Of a stretch of DNA of 64,000 nucleotides, positions 46,655 to 59,130 are shown piece by piece. Under the pieces are notes generated by a model. The model saw only the letters and a program-made list of their open reading frames with translations. It had not been told where the DNA came from and searched no databases. Every line of letters starts with the position of its first letter. Position 1 is the stretch's first letter. Source of the stretch: Dysidea avara (lineage: Eukaryota > Porifera > Demospongiae > Dictyoceratida > Dysideidae). The DNA lies in assembly GCF_963678975.1 (NCBI RefSeq), contig NC_089276.1, positions 25,775,059-25,839,058 on the forward strand. Reading direction: 5' to 3'. A program made the translations under genes and the position numbers.

Positions 46655-49128
46655 TTCTACGGAACGGAACGGAACGGAATGATGGACTAAACCACGGAAC
46701 GGAACACTTTCTCAAATTGAAGCTTGCAACTTACCATTGCTGAAACTTCCCTTATAAGTTAGCAGTGGCATCTCCAGTGGGTGATTAAACATAAGATAAA
46801 AAGAATTAACGGATCGATTGTGGGTTTTTGTTGGTTGTCATTAGTAACGAAGTATTATTGTGGGATGAGTTGTATGTATCAGTGATGTTCATCCATACGG
46901 AAGGGAACTTTATGTAAGCTGTTTGTCTTATTTAGACTTTAGAAAACAGTCTGAGCCGGTCTTTCAAGTCATAAGTCAGTGTATAAATAAAGCAAGCAGG
47001 AAGATACTGGTAACAGGAAAGCGCTAGCTGAATTAAAACTTGAAGAATTTTGTGCAGAGTGTGAGGAGCAAATATTTTGGCAGACCGCAAGGAGGATATA
47101 TTCTGCAAACATCACTGAAGTGTATGCATGGAGTTATTTATATATTAACAGCTGGTGCAGTGGACTAATGCCGTATTCAATAGTGAGCTGATTTTATCTG
47201 TTGCACAATTCAAGGATGTATCTGACTGCTAGCCTTGAATCAGCCAAAACTCCAAGATCAGCCAAATCTCTATTATAAGCTGCATGTGAAACCATGCCCG
47301 TAGCCACCAGGCAAATGTGATTTGGACCAGGATGTGTGTGTAATTTCAATGTATCTAGTCAGACCTGAAATGGAACACTCACATTAATTACATACCACCT
47401 AAGAATCCTAGGATTTCTTAAGTGTAACATTTCACATGCTTCACTTCAAACAAAACAGGTTAAATTTGTTTGTTTATTTTCAAGTGATTCCCAGTCCAGC
47501 TGGTCCATGAAATTACAATGGGATCACATGTATTTGTTACAGTGCGGGCTGTCCTGTGTTGGATCTACTCTAGAGTTGAAATTTCAAGGTAGACTCACTG
47601 CCAATGTACTGACACTAGTACTGTTGTAGCATGTTTAAGTGGAGGACAAATGAAATAGTAATGCTAGATTATTTATGTATACAAATTTTTCATAATGAAA
47701 TTGATATCCCATTTTGATTTGTACTTCCACTTTGCAACATATTCAAGAACAAGAAGCTACCACACTTAATCTCCAACCACTGTCATTAATTAACCAAGAT
47801 CTCACTAGTCTGTAATTCACCTTGCTGTAGTGATTTTATTGATTCATCTGTATGTTTTCTTCATTTTCCTTTGAAGTTGTACCAAGAGTTCATAATAAGG
47901 TGGAGAGTGTCTAACTTGAATGCATTCACCAAACACCCTGCTTAAAGTAACACCTCGGCCTTATTTCAGAACAAAGGCTTTACCTTCTTCAGCAACACTA
48001 ATCAACAGTTTTCCATCCCCCAGTAAAGGTGTTGATTTGATGAAAGGTGAACTTTACGCAGGGTGTTTGTACGACCATACTGAGAGTTAGACACTCTCCC
48101 CCATACAAATCAGTATTACGAACTCTTGGTTGTACAGTATAGGTAAACAAAGATAAGTTTCTCTCCCATCTTATTCTAGGATTTCTATTGACAAGGAAAA
48201 TTCAATTATTTGTATACAGGCTCAAAATTGAGAAAATATAAAGTGAATTAATATTATACAGTCAGTTTGCTTTTGGATATTTAATGACTCCAACCACAAC
48301 AAAAATTCGATGAATCCATGCATCTCATCACTGGTCGTCTGAACATTCTGAAAGTGATACCTCACTCAATCAACCATATATTCTGTTTATTAGACTGAAT
48401 AAAGTCATGATTACCTAAACAATCACTTAATTAATGTTTTATAATTATCCTATTCCATTTTCCTGGAGGTTCCACTGATAAAATGCAATTTCAGCAATGA
48501 TAGCAGCTAGCCAAGCTGCAAGTTGATTCAGAAAGCATTCCATTCTGTAAAATAGACCCCATCCAGAATTCAACTCAGTACTCAGGCTGAGATATCTGAC
48601 AATAGTCCACTACTCTGTTAATGAATCATTGATGTTCACACAATATAGCCTCCTTGAGGTATCTGAATGTTTGCTCCTCACACACTGCACAAAATTCCTT
48701 TAGATTCTGCTTAGACTGAGTTGATTCAGCTTGTCACCATACTTGTTTCCTTTGTAGTGTAGCTATACACATACCGATTTATGCCGACTAGAAAGGCTGG
48801 GCCTCAGACTGTACATTCTAAAGTCAAGTGAGTAAAAATAACTCATATACTAGTAAAAACAAGTCATGCATTAAGTTCCCTACTTGATATATCCGAAGAT
48901 GAACACACTGAGTCAGCTATTCCCACAATTAGTACTTCATTACTAATGACAACCAACAAGAACCCACAATCAATCCTTAAATTCGTTTTATCTTTGTTGG
49001 GGTACGTTTGATTACCTGCTGGAAGTGCCACTGATAACTTGTACAGCAATGGTAAGCTGCAAGCTTCAATCTGAGAAAGCATTCCGTTCCGCAGTTTAGT
49101 CCATCATTCCGTGATGGACTAAACTGCG
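46655..49128. mobile_element. Second palindromic (foldback-like) element, about 2.45 kb
   Basis: GGAATGATGGACTAAAC and GGAACGG (46676-46702) are inverted at 49084-49110. Matching continues inward: GAAGCTTGCA and TTACCATTGC, then GGGTTTTTGTTGGTTGTC against GGGTTCTTGTTGGTTGTC, then GTGTGAGGAGCAAA, and near the middle ACCAAGAGTTC and GAGAGTGTCTAA on each side of about 47895-48140. The arms are clearly more diverged than those of the giant repeat and contain nested partial copies (48480-48560). No transposase frame was found. Confidence 0.75.
49090..49128. repeat. Terminal hairpin of the second palindromic element
   Basis: CGCAGTTTAGTCCATC, a 7-base loop, then the exact inverse. Confidence 0.9.
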
Positions 49129-49474
49129 ATTTGTGATTTCTATTTGATCATTAGATGACTTTTTAAAACCTAAATGTGACCGGATTTGCAAAAAGGGATC
49201 TTCCACACACATCCAATTTACCAACTTTGACAATTCATAACTTCAGATTGGAAAAAGCCAATGATTTGAAATTTGTTCAGCAGTGAGTAGCAACATAGCT
49301 GAATGGATGGAGAAAATTTCAGGTTTATGTGTTACTTAAACACTAAGTTATGGTCTTCCAAGTTCATAGAATTGGATGTGTGTGGAAGACTCCTTTTTGC
49401 AAATCCTGTCACAAATTTGCAACATGATTACAGACCATCCACCTGTACCAACAATGTATACACTTACATGTACA

Positions 49475-49477
<3 letters not shown>

Positions 49478-49535
<58 letters not shown>
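49478..49535. repeat. (CA)n microsatellite
   Basis: About 28 CA units. Confidence 0.95.
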
Positions 49536-49538
<3 letters not shown>

Positions 49539-49762
49539 TACACACAGACTCACATGCACACATATACATGTAGAGTAGAGAAGTACATAGTCAAGTATAC
49601 ATACTCACAAATAAACTTAGCCTAAGGCACACCACAAAATCACTGCACAAACACACACTAGATCATTGAAGCACATACATACAGTACATACGTACGTACA
49701 TACATACATACATATGTACATTCATACGTACATACATACATGGCTACCTACGTACCTACATA

Positions 49763-49779
49763 TGTATGTATATGTATGT

Positions 49780-49821
<42 letters not shown>

Positions 49822-50148
49822 GTGTACATACATACATACATACATACATACATACATACATACATACATACATACATACATACATACATACATACATACA
49901 TACATACATACATACATACATACATACATACATACATACATACATACATACATACATACATACATACATACATACATACATACATACATACATACATACA
50001 TACATACATACATACATACATACATACATACATACATACATACATACATACATACATACATACATACATACATACATACATACATACATACATACATACA
50101 TACATACATACATACATACATACATACATACATACATACATACATACA
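49763..50148. repeat. (CATA)n array preceded by inverse (TATG)n
   Basis: About 80 uninterrupted ACAT units (49825-50148) follow TATG and GT blocks (49763-49824). The long YIHT and YVCM frames are translated repeat. Confidence 0.95.
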
Positions 50149-51590
50149 AATGTGTGCATCTGTACACAGAGATACAGTACTACACATGTACTACACCTTA
50201 CACAACAAATATACAAAATAATTTCTCACCAACCATTTTTTGTATAGCATGAAACTTTTTTCCATGTGTTCGAAGACCTACAGGATAATAGTAGAAAGAT
50301 CTCAACTTATCAACTTAGACCAACATCCAGTTGATGACACAAGTAATCACTACATTCATATAACAGTACCTGACTCAAATGCTCGACACTCCTCCTTAGA
50401 CCAAGGTCTTGGTACTGTATCTACATGTATACCAGCAAACATAAGTGTACTTGTTAACACCTTTTATTAACTGTAAATAAAAATTCCTGGCTTCCATATC
50501 ATTATGTAATAGTAGCAATGATGCAGTATTGCCAACAGCTGTTGCATTTAACCTGACAATTTTGGCCCTAAAATCAAGCAAATTTAAAAGCTAAAGACTG
50601 CCAAACAAAACCCATCAGAACATGTATCTCTTGAGCAAGCCATTATGTAAACCTGTCAATTACACATTTTTTTGCAATTATTTCACGAATACCATGGGGG
50701 ATTTGAAGCTAACAGGGTTTACAGCAGCCCCTTTTCTTAATGGTCAAAGAGACTCCACAATCACTACCATGCTAAAGCCACAAGTGGAGTACTGTGCATG
50801 ATCATGTTGGTTTACTAGGGTTCATCAACAATAAGCTATTGATATAATAGTAACAACAAACAACAAAATGGCTGCATTCAACACATACTGTGCATCAAAA
50901 TACAATGAGTGAGTTAAGTTTGCAAAAAGGACACTGGAACACCTTGATAACCAGAACACTTAACAATGTCCCTTGTTAAGAGAATTAAGAAAACCCCTTC
51001 CTGCTGAGGACATATTGAGACAGTATATGGCAACAATCTTAGCAACAACTACAACACACATACATATGATTGGTACTCATTAGCTTACTAGTGATTTGTT
51101 GCTTTTCACTGGTGTTGTCTGCAGTTAGTGTAAGTGCTTCCACTGCTTTATTGATACTATAATGACATTCTTTCAGTGTTAATAGAGCCTAGTAGAAATT
51201 TATACTGATAATTATTAATGGCAGAGACCAAATACATGGAGAATTACACAACTGAAAAGCAGCCGTGTTTTTCCTTTTCAAAATTCTACATGCATGGTCA
51301 CAGTGGGATGTATACATTTTATTTGCTGCTCCAGTGTGTTAGGCATTGACAGATGATGATAAGACACTGTCACAAACATAGTCACATCATCTTTCCTTGT
51401 GACAGCATGAAGTTAACAGGATTTTGCAAATCCTTTGTCATACCATATAGGGGAAAACTTTTGATAGGCAAAAGGTTCACGGATTTCAAAGTTTCCCCAC
51501 AAATGCTGCTGCTAGCTGTGATGAGTATCGTGGGAAGTCCTGCAGCAGCCCTGTGAGCTAAGCCAAGCCCTCTTATTGGCCTCTTATTGG
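50149..51590. other. AT-rich sequence, nothing recognised
   Basis: No coding region or element boundary could be supported. The segment 51450-51510 (GGGGAAAACTTTTGATAGG, AAGTTTCCCC) pairs loosely with CGAAACTTTCCCCCTATACGG at about 51797-51817, so 51440-51820 may be a small TIR element. Confidence 0.35.
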
Positions 51591-51634
51591 GATTGCGAAT
51601 CACTTGATTGCGAATCACTTGATTGCGAATCACT
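51591..51634. repeat. 15-bp tandem repeat, three copies
   Basis: Three direct copies of GATTGCGAATCACTT, the last one lacking its final base. Confidence 0.9.
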
Positions 51635-51834
51635 GTCTGTAGCTAGTCATACATGGAGCCACACCCATTTATTAAGCAGTGTGAAGGCACATGCACTGCT
51701 GTGTGCATTCCCAATGTAGCTATACTTTCATCCACTGCGAAAGTTTAACCATGAATAAGTTTGTTTGCCCTCTACTGCAAACGTTTCACCCATCGAAACT
51801 TTCCCCCTATACGGTAATCTAGTTGGTGCATTGG

Positions 51835-52404
51835 ATTTTACTGATTACTCAATACACTGACACCAGGGGAAAACATTTTCCTGCAAAAGCATATTGCATC
51901 CTGGTACTAACAGCAAACAGTTTAGGTACACTCAACCTATGGAATTTCAGTAGATTCCCTTTAGTTGATCAGTGTCATAGACTTACAGGAAAATATACTC
52001 ATCCAAACAAACAAGTCATAGGAATTTTAGGGGTCATAGCCATAAAAAGTAGGGAAACAAGGGAGGTCACATACACCTACAAATATACTAGTGGACTTCA
52101 ATCCCTACTTTAGTCATAATATGATCCCTAAAATTCCTAATTTTTCTTCTACTTATTTGTTTACTGTTTTGCAACATAATAATGACTGGTGAACCAGCAT
52201 ATATTGCATCAGAAGAAAGCATTACCATATGTGAATACGTACCCCAACTATCAATTACTGAAAAGTGAAGTAGCCATTACACTTCATTTTCAGCTATGTT
52301 CAGCCCATTACACAAAGTTACAAACTAAAAGCATTATGAGAAGCACCTCCATAATCAATCCAGCCACCACAGAAATATGGACAATTTCTGTTACAAACAC
52401 ATGT
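51835..52404. repeat. Dispersed repeat unit, upstream part
   Basis: 52160-52385 is homologous to 55540-55770 (shared ACTGGTGAACC, ACCCCAACTATCAATTACTG and AATATGGACAATT), and AGTAGGGAAACAAGG at about 52048 recurs at about 55168. A second partial copy of the ACCCCAACTATCAATTACTG block lies at about 55778. Confidence 0.65.
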
Positions 52405-53709
52405 AGTGTTGTTTTAGTAATGCATTTGACTTTTAGTTTTAGTTTTAGTTATAGCTGTAGATAGAAAAAAGTTTTAGTTAAAGTTTTAGTTTTAGTTGCC
52501 ATCTTCAATACATTTTAGTTATAGTTTTAGATGTTATATTTTTATAGTTTTAGTTAAAGTTTTAGTTTTAGTTACCATCTTCAATACATTTTAGTTATAG
52601 TTTTAGATCTTAGATTTCAAGAGTTTTAGTGTCAGTTATCCATATGGTACCATTCAAAACAGATACCATAGTATTAAATATGATCATTTGGTTTTTCTTG
52701 CATGTATACCTACATGGCTTTTGGATTTAGATGCAAATATGTAAGTCAGTTTATATGTTAGTTGCAATGATGTATATATTTAAATGGAGGTTAATGTTGG
52801 GAGGTATGCAATAATGTTATTTACTGACAGCTTGTAGTTGATGACCAGGTAGATTCAATAGGGTAAATTGGTTCCACAATGCAAAGTAGGCAGGAAACAG
52901 TGAACATTATAATTAGGATAACCCTCAAAAGCATGCATCAGAAAAGAGTGCACAGATGGCCACATGGAAAGTTGGAAAAAGTTTGTCCCCGCTCAAAGCC
53001 CACCCCTAGATCTAGGAGACTACGTACATTCAAAATATGTGTATATATTGTGAATATATAAGCAGTGTAAATAATAATAAAACAAACAAAAATCAAAAGC
53101 TAAATTAATAAATAAATAAATAAACAAACAAATGATACATATCAGGCTGGGGGAAGATATGCACCCACATGCAAGTCTCATGGAGTAGACTTTTTCCCCA
53201 TTCCATGCGTTGCCTCCATTAGCTTGAGGTGTGATAGTGCAGGGTTTCATTAGGATTGGTAAGATGACATTAGAAATTCATGTGGCTTCAAATATAGGAG
53301 AACTGTGGAACCCTACACAACTTACCAAAACAACCACCATCACTAGACAGTGGTGGACAAGTGCCACATGGCAAACAGTATTTGTGTTATTGTATTGAGT
53401 AGTGCTGTGTGATAATTGTGAATAATTAGCTATATGTGTGTTACTACAATATAGCAAGGTACTTTTAGTTTTAAACAATCAACAACTTTTATAATTGTAG
53501 GTGGTAAGTACTTTTAGTTTTAGTTTCAGTTATTTGTAAACATTAAATGATAGTTTTAGTTTTAGTATTAGTTTCCGTGTAAAAACTGAGGCACTTTTAG
53601 TTTTAGTCTTTAGACAAATCAGAAAAACTTAAGTTTTAGTTTTAGTTTCAGATAACTAAAAGTAAAAGCCCTAACTAAAACTACTTTTAGAGTTAACTAA
53701 AACAACACT
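52405..53709. mobile_element. TIR element rich in AGTTTT repeats
   Basis: The ends are AGTGTTGTTTTAGT and ACTAAAACAACACT. Inside each end lie many GTTTTAGTTTTAGTT units (52428-52640 and 53460-53700), with a unique AT-rich centre. It sits between two halves of a repeat that are contiguous at about 55850-55930, which indicates insertion. No transposase is present. Confidence 0.7.
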
Positions 53710-54110
53710 AATATGGAAGCCATCATGCACTAGCTACCGCGAATCAACACCTTGCACTATCAGCAAGAAGAAATAAGACACAAAAGAAGACAAAGGTAAG
53801 CCCATGATGTGTACATTATATGTACTGTGGTATGCCAAGACACCTGTCGGGTGAAGCAACATATCTAACAGTGAAAAAATCAAGCCCATACCCTTAGCTG
53901 TTATCGAGTTATGCTTGTCTGAAGGTATCAGTCAGTTGTTAGTTAGTCAGTCAGTCAGTCAGTAGAAAATATATTTAAATCCGTAGCAACTTATCAAAAG
54001 CATTTTTAGCCCTCTGAAAACACTTTGGGCTTGCTAACCAATACTTCAGGTGTTGTGAGGCTGGTTTCTGTTTAACATTTTTTTGTGAGAAAGTACAAAC
54101 TTCCATGATC
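53710..54110. repeat. Dispersed repeat unit, downstream part
   Basis: Matches 55898-56310 (GAATCAACACCTTG, CAAAGGTAAG, ACAGTGAAAAAATCAAG, TTGTCTGAAGG, CAGTCAGT). A GTCA/CAGT tetranucleotide run lies at 53937-53961. Confidence 0.7.
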
Positions 54111-54414
54111 CCATTACTTAGCATGGCTGTTCACCCATAAAATTATTGCTATAGTGCACCATACAGTACAACGGCAGGTTATATGTAAGCCATATGTAAT
54201 TATTGCATGTGTACAATGGAGATAATTAGCAAGCATTTCACAGAGATGGGAACTATGTTGTAAGGCCTTCACTAAATAGGTCAAGTGAAATTAAAGCATC
54301 ACAGAGTAAACACAAAGTATCATCCACTTCTTCCTTACTGCATGTACAAACCAAATATGGTGAGAGAAACAAAGCCAGACATCTGATTTCAGACACAACA
54401 GTAAACCATACAAG
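54111..54414. other. AT-rich sequence, nothing recognised
   Basis: No supported feature. Confidence 0.3.
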
Positions 54415-54419
54415 GATAT

Positions 54420-54721
54420 CAGTGGCGGATCTAGAAACTTTCTGAGGGAGTTTCAGATTCCACTCAACTTCAGCCTAGCTGAAAGTTGAAGACCAAAAAA
54501 AAAAAAAAAAAAGGTCACAACCAGCTATATAATGCCATAATTGTGATTTCAAAGGCAAGAGTATGGAGTTTTGCCTGTAGAAAGTCCTTTCTATAACACA
54601 CAATGTATGACTCGTGGTGATTTTACCACCCACACGACGACTCGTCAATAAAGTTTGGGGGCGCTCTATTTTCAGAGGGAGTTTCAGCTGAAACTATTGC
54701 AACCCCCTGTATCCGCCACTG
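54420..54721. mobile_element. MITE with GGCGGAT ends and 5-bp target duplication GATAT
   Basis: The ends are CAGTGGCGGATCTAG and TGTATCCGCCACTG, flanked by GATAT at 54415-54419 and 54722-54726. It contains GTTGAAGACC followed by a run of A, as in 10686-11019. Same family as 10686 and 11811; 302 bp. Confidence 0.85.
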
Positions 54722-54726
54722 GATAT

Positions 54727-55500
54727 GGGAAAAAACCCACAGTAAAAGATCATGCAGACTATTTTATACTACAACAAATGGGGAGAACCTACCTGCTTAC
54801 CATAAATGGAATAAACAGGCACACAAAAAGCCATAGCATTAGGAGCTTATCTACTACTCATACAAGAAGTAAAGAGATTCCCAAGATACACTTTGTTTGG
54901 GTACATGACCATACTCACAACCCACACATTGTAGGAGTCCTGGGAAAATTCACATTATACTGTAATGACCTTATTGGCAACAGACAAAAGTGTTGGATAC
55001 GTACACAAGCTTCCTAGGCCATCCCTCCTTCCAACATACTAGAAAAAGTAAATCTACTGCATGCATGTAATACATACACACATTATCCACAAAATGACAC
55101 TACACTCTATATACACAAGAATAAGGATAAATTAGAAATTTTAAATTCAATTATGAATCATAAAAAAGTAGGGAAACAAGGAGGGGTTGTCTACATCAAG
55201 AGTACATAATAATAATTTATTACTATGTACTCTTGCCACATCCAAACATGAAGATTTCTGCTAAAAAAACAGTGAGATCTACACTGATTACTCTTGCATT
55301 AAATAGCTAAAGTTCGTTACTAATCTATAACAAGTGATTTTTCCATTAGAGTATAGCTGATTGCTCTATTAGAGTAAAAGTGACTGTTCTATTAGAGTAT
55401 TTCGATCTGAAATACCAATAATGAAATTCCATGTGGGTATATCAAAAGCATGTGGGCGATGATGCAAAACTGCTAATCAAGTTTCATTGGCCTAATCAAA
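54727..55500. other. AT-rich sequence with dispersed-motif cluster
   Basis: Inverted copies of TACTCTAATAGAGCAGTCA lie at about 55343-55399. The 120-codon frame 54655-55017 runs partly through the MITE and is not supported as a gene. Confidence 0.35.
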
Positions 55501-56310
55501 CTTAAATTTTCCTTATATTTGTTTGTTTACTTTATTGTAACATTGCTACAACTGGTGAACCCGGGCATACCACATCAGAGTGCCAGAGTTAATGTTTTTG
55601 TCTGAATGCACCCCCCAGCTATCAGTTGCTGACTCGAAATGGTAGCAAATTACTTAGTGGCCATTAAATTTGGCTTTCGACTATATTCAGCATGTTATAC
55701 AGCGCTACAAATGAAAACAGTAAGAGAAGTGCCTCTGCAATCAATCCAGTAACCATAAAAAATATGGACAATTAGTGCACCCCAACTATCAATTACTGAC
55801 TTGGAAGTAGCCAATATCCTTTGGTTTCAGCTATGTTTAGCCCATTTCACAGTGTTACAAATGAAGGAGCAGTAGGAGAAATGACTCCCATTTATAAATG
55901 TAGGGAAGCCATCGTGCTACCATGAATCAACACCTTGGGCTATCAGCAAAAAGGAATGGGATACAAAGGAGGACAAAGGTAAGTTCATGATGCATGCATT
56001 GTACATACTGCGATGTTCCAAAAGACACTTCTCAGTACAAATCGACATCAAACAGTGAAAAAATCAAGTCCATAGTTATTGAGTTACCCTTGTCTGAAGG
56101 CATTAGTCAGTCAATCAGTTAGGCAGTAGAAAATTCCACTAAATATATATATTTAATTTTATAGCAACTTTTTGACAGCATTTCAGGTTGTACTGAAGGC
56201 ACTTTTGGGCTTGGTTATACCTAACCAATACTGCCAAGGCGCCATGGGATGGTATTGTGAGGCTGGTTTTAAGGTGATATTTTTGGCCAGACCAAACCTT
56301 CATGATCCCT
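55501..56310. repeat. Dispersed repeat, contiguous copy
   Basis: Uninterrupted counterpart of 52160-54110 without the AGTTTT-rich element, with an extra partial internal duplication (55776-55880). Confidence 0.7.
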
Positions 56311-56764
56311 GAAAGGATTTACCTTGAGGCTGGGTAATACCAATGTTTTGGTTTGAATGATGTAAACTGAAATAGAATCATCTTCAAACAGTTCCCAATA
56401 ACTGAACAAACAACATTGATGATTGCATATTTCAAGGAACTATACAGTTGACTAAAAATACTTGTACTTGTCTCAACATATGCTTCATTAAAGTTAACAC
56501 CAAGAATTAATTACTAATAGTGGGGGAATCCCACCCCCCATTATCATTAACTCTTGCTAATACATTGCTTTTATACCGGGGTATTGTAGCCACCATATAC
56601 AGTAATCAATTAACTAAGTAGTGATACAGGATAAATCATGACAGTACAGAACACAGTTCTTCTGAACTACACAAAGCACTCTTGACAATAAATACAACAG
56701 CTGATTACATGTACACATATTACATTTGCATATGACAAACAAACACATGCACACACATGCACAT

Positions 56765-56825
<61 letters not shown>

Positions 56826-58915
56826 CACACACTCACACAACACCGCACATGTAGTTACCTGTTGCACAACAAGTCGTACAATACATACAGTATGCTAAAC
56901 AGAACCCTTAATAGGAATATTTCCTACACTCTATTGAAAAAGCCAAACACATTGTAATTCCATTGTCCACTGTATGGTAAACAGCACTACCTGTATTTGA
57001 ATACAGCAAAAAGTAAATATTAATTAATTTATCTGTCTTTTCCAATTTGTTGCCTTGCTAAAATTTTTTTAGTGCATGAACTGGTAAAGGAATCAAACCA
57101 TGCTGGGACATATTTCAAGATAGTATTGATACAAAGTAAAGTCATCATTTAAAAGCTGGAACCATTACAGTACAATTTTTCTAAAACAACCTTTCCATCT
57201 CCCCAACATACACGATTGTTTGCTACCACAATTTAATATGGCAGTACTGTACACTATATAGTTACACATACACATCTTCAAAACTCTAATGCATAATCCT
57301 GTGACCAGAAATAATATTCATCATATTATGGTGGTATATGTACTTTGAGAGATGACCAATTTGGTGATACACAATCCCTTCTAAGAACCTGGTATGTATA
57401 TGCCAACAATTAGACACCAAATAGATTATGGTTTATGGTGGGTGGTATACTGGAATATGGTTGCCAATGGTAATTACACTGAAATAAAGAACTAACACAA
57501 GAACCACAATGGAATCCAAGTAATATATGTAATAGCGTGTGCATACGTGTGTGCATGATTGAATCTCAGGCAGGTGTGTGGCTAATGGTAGACCCTATAC
57601 TGCCAACACAATATGTATATGAGAAGCCAAGGGCACATTTCATCAACCTGCATATACACGACTCCTCCACTAAGCAATTTCCTACATTTTAAAGTACATC
57701 TTCTTGAATTTTAAGGATACAGAACTGTTAGACATGAGTGAGAATGTCATACATAAAATATACAACTATCACATTGACATACAAGCCAAGCATGCTATAA
57801 AGTCTCAATACTGACCAATTCATTATCCCTGTTCAGTGATCCACCTGGCAGGATACCTTTTTCATCAACTAATTTGTTAGCCACATTGAGATATTATGAT
57901 ACTGGTCAAGATCATAATGAATCATCTGCTACTGTTAACAGCTTACACATACTTTGTTCATCAGATATCTGGTTGGGTTTCCATAGTAGAGACTCTCTCT
58001 GAGAAATTGAATGATCTATAAAGCAACAGAAATCTTAAGATCACAAGTATCCTTCATCCATAACAACTCAAAATATCCCACAAACATAGCTCAATAGGTA
58101 ATCACAACTGTAGGACTGTAGCTCACCCAAAATACAATAAGCATCACTTTCTAAAGCAGCAGCAACAATGAGGTTGCTCACTATATACATTGTACATGTG
58201 TACCACAGGCCAGATTGTGAAATTTATTATTGCATGTGTTTCACCTTCCTTGTGTAAGCAAGTTTTTCACCAAACTTTCAACAACCTGTATTGTATTTAC
58301 TCTGGTGGTATTAAGGAAATTTTTAACAACCTTAAAATCGTATATAGTAATGCTGTGTTAGGGACAGTGTGTGGTTTCCCATAGCACACCAGGGACAATA
58401 CATTCCAGTGTTATAACAGAGGTAATTGTATTATTTCTTTTACTTGTCATAAAACTTGTTAACTAACATTGTGCAACAATTATCATGAGTATTTTCCCAG
58501 GACATGACTAGTACACATAGAACCATCCTAGAAATATATATTCCTGATGATCAGGATATGCACATGTAATGAGATACTGTAGATCAAAGGCATTAGTATG
58601 GAATCAGTCCCTGTGTGCTCTCGGGATAAATAATTTTATCAATTGCTTTGCTGTTAAAAATATGATACAGCAGCAGCAAATTAAAGTCCCCAGTGCTTCC
58701 AATAGCAGGAAATCCTATTTGAAATGTGAACACTTTGATGCATGGTATCACTAACTAATATGGTCCCAGTAACATATATACAAGTATACAAACAATAATT
58801 AAAATGTACATACATTACACAGAAAATTTCCAAATATCAATGTCAAAAGCAACATTACAAACTGAAAATGAAACCCTACATCTAATTCCTGGTGGCATAT
58901 TGTGCATTGCAGACA
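56311..58915. other. AT-rich sequence with a (CA)n tract
   Basis: The (CA)n tract spans about 56767-56832. Frames overlapping it are translated repeat. No other feature could be supported. Confidence 0.35.
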
Positions 58916-58918
58916 GAC

Positions 58919-58920
58919 AG

Positions 58921-58953
<33 letters not shown>

Positions 58954-59130
58954 AACACATGCATGCACGCACACATAAAGCAAAGTCTACAGCAATTGTC
59001 GCCCAGCAAACCAACACTGGGAGGCCTGTGGGTTACTCAGGCACTTGAGCCTTGTGCAAGGCAAATCTTCCTGAGGCAGCACTAGTAACCACTGTCTAGG
59101 ACTCACAGAAAGAGGTCACAGAACCCAAGT
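58919..59130 (+). repeat. CA tract with adjoining SINE-like repeat
   Basis: (CA)n at 58922-58950, then a segment with CCAGCAAACCAACACTGGGA, GGCCTGTGGG and TTACTCAGGCACTTGAGCC, related to 39180-39310 and the inverse of 34230-34380. Confidence 0.5.

Noticed and set aside
51382..51633. 83-codon minus-strand frame
   Set aside because: It begins in a 15-bp tandem repeat and continues through a probable small TIR element; no motif was recognised.
54655..55017. 120-codon plus-strand frame
   Set aside because: Its first part runs through the end of the MITE at 54420-54721, and the rest has no recognisable features.
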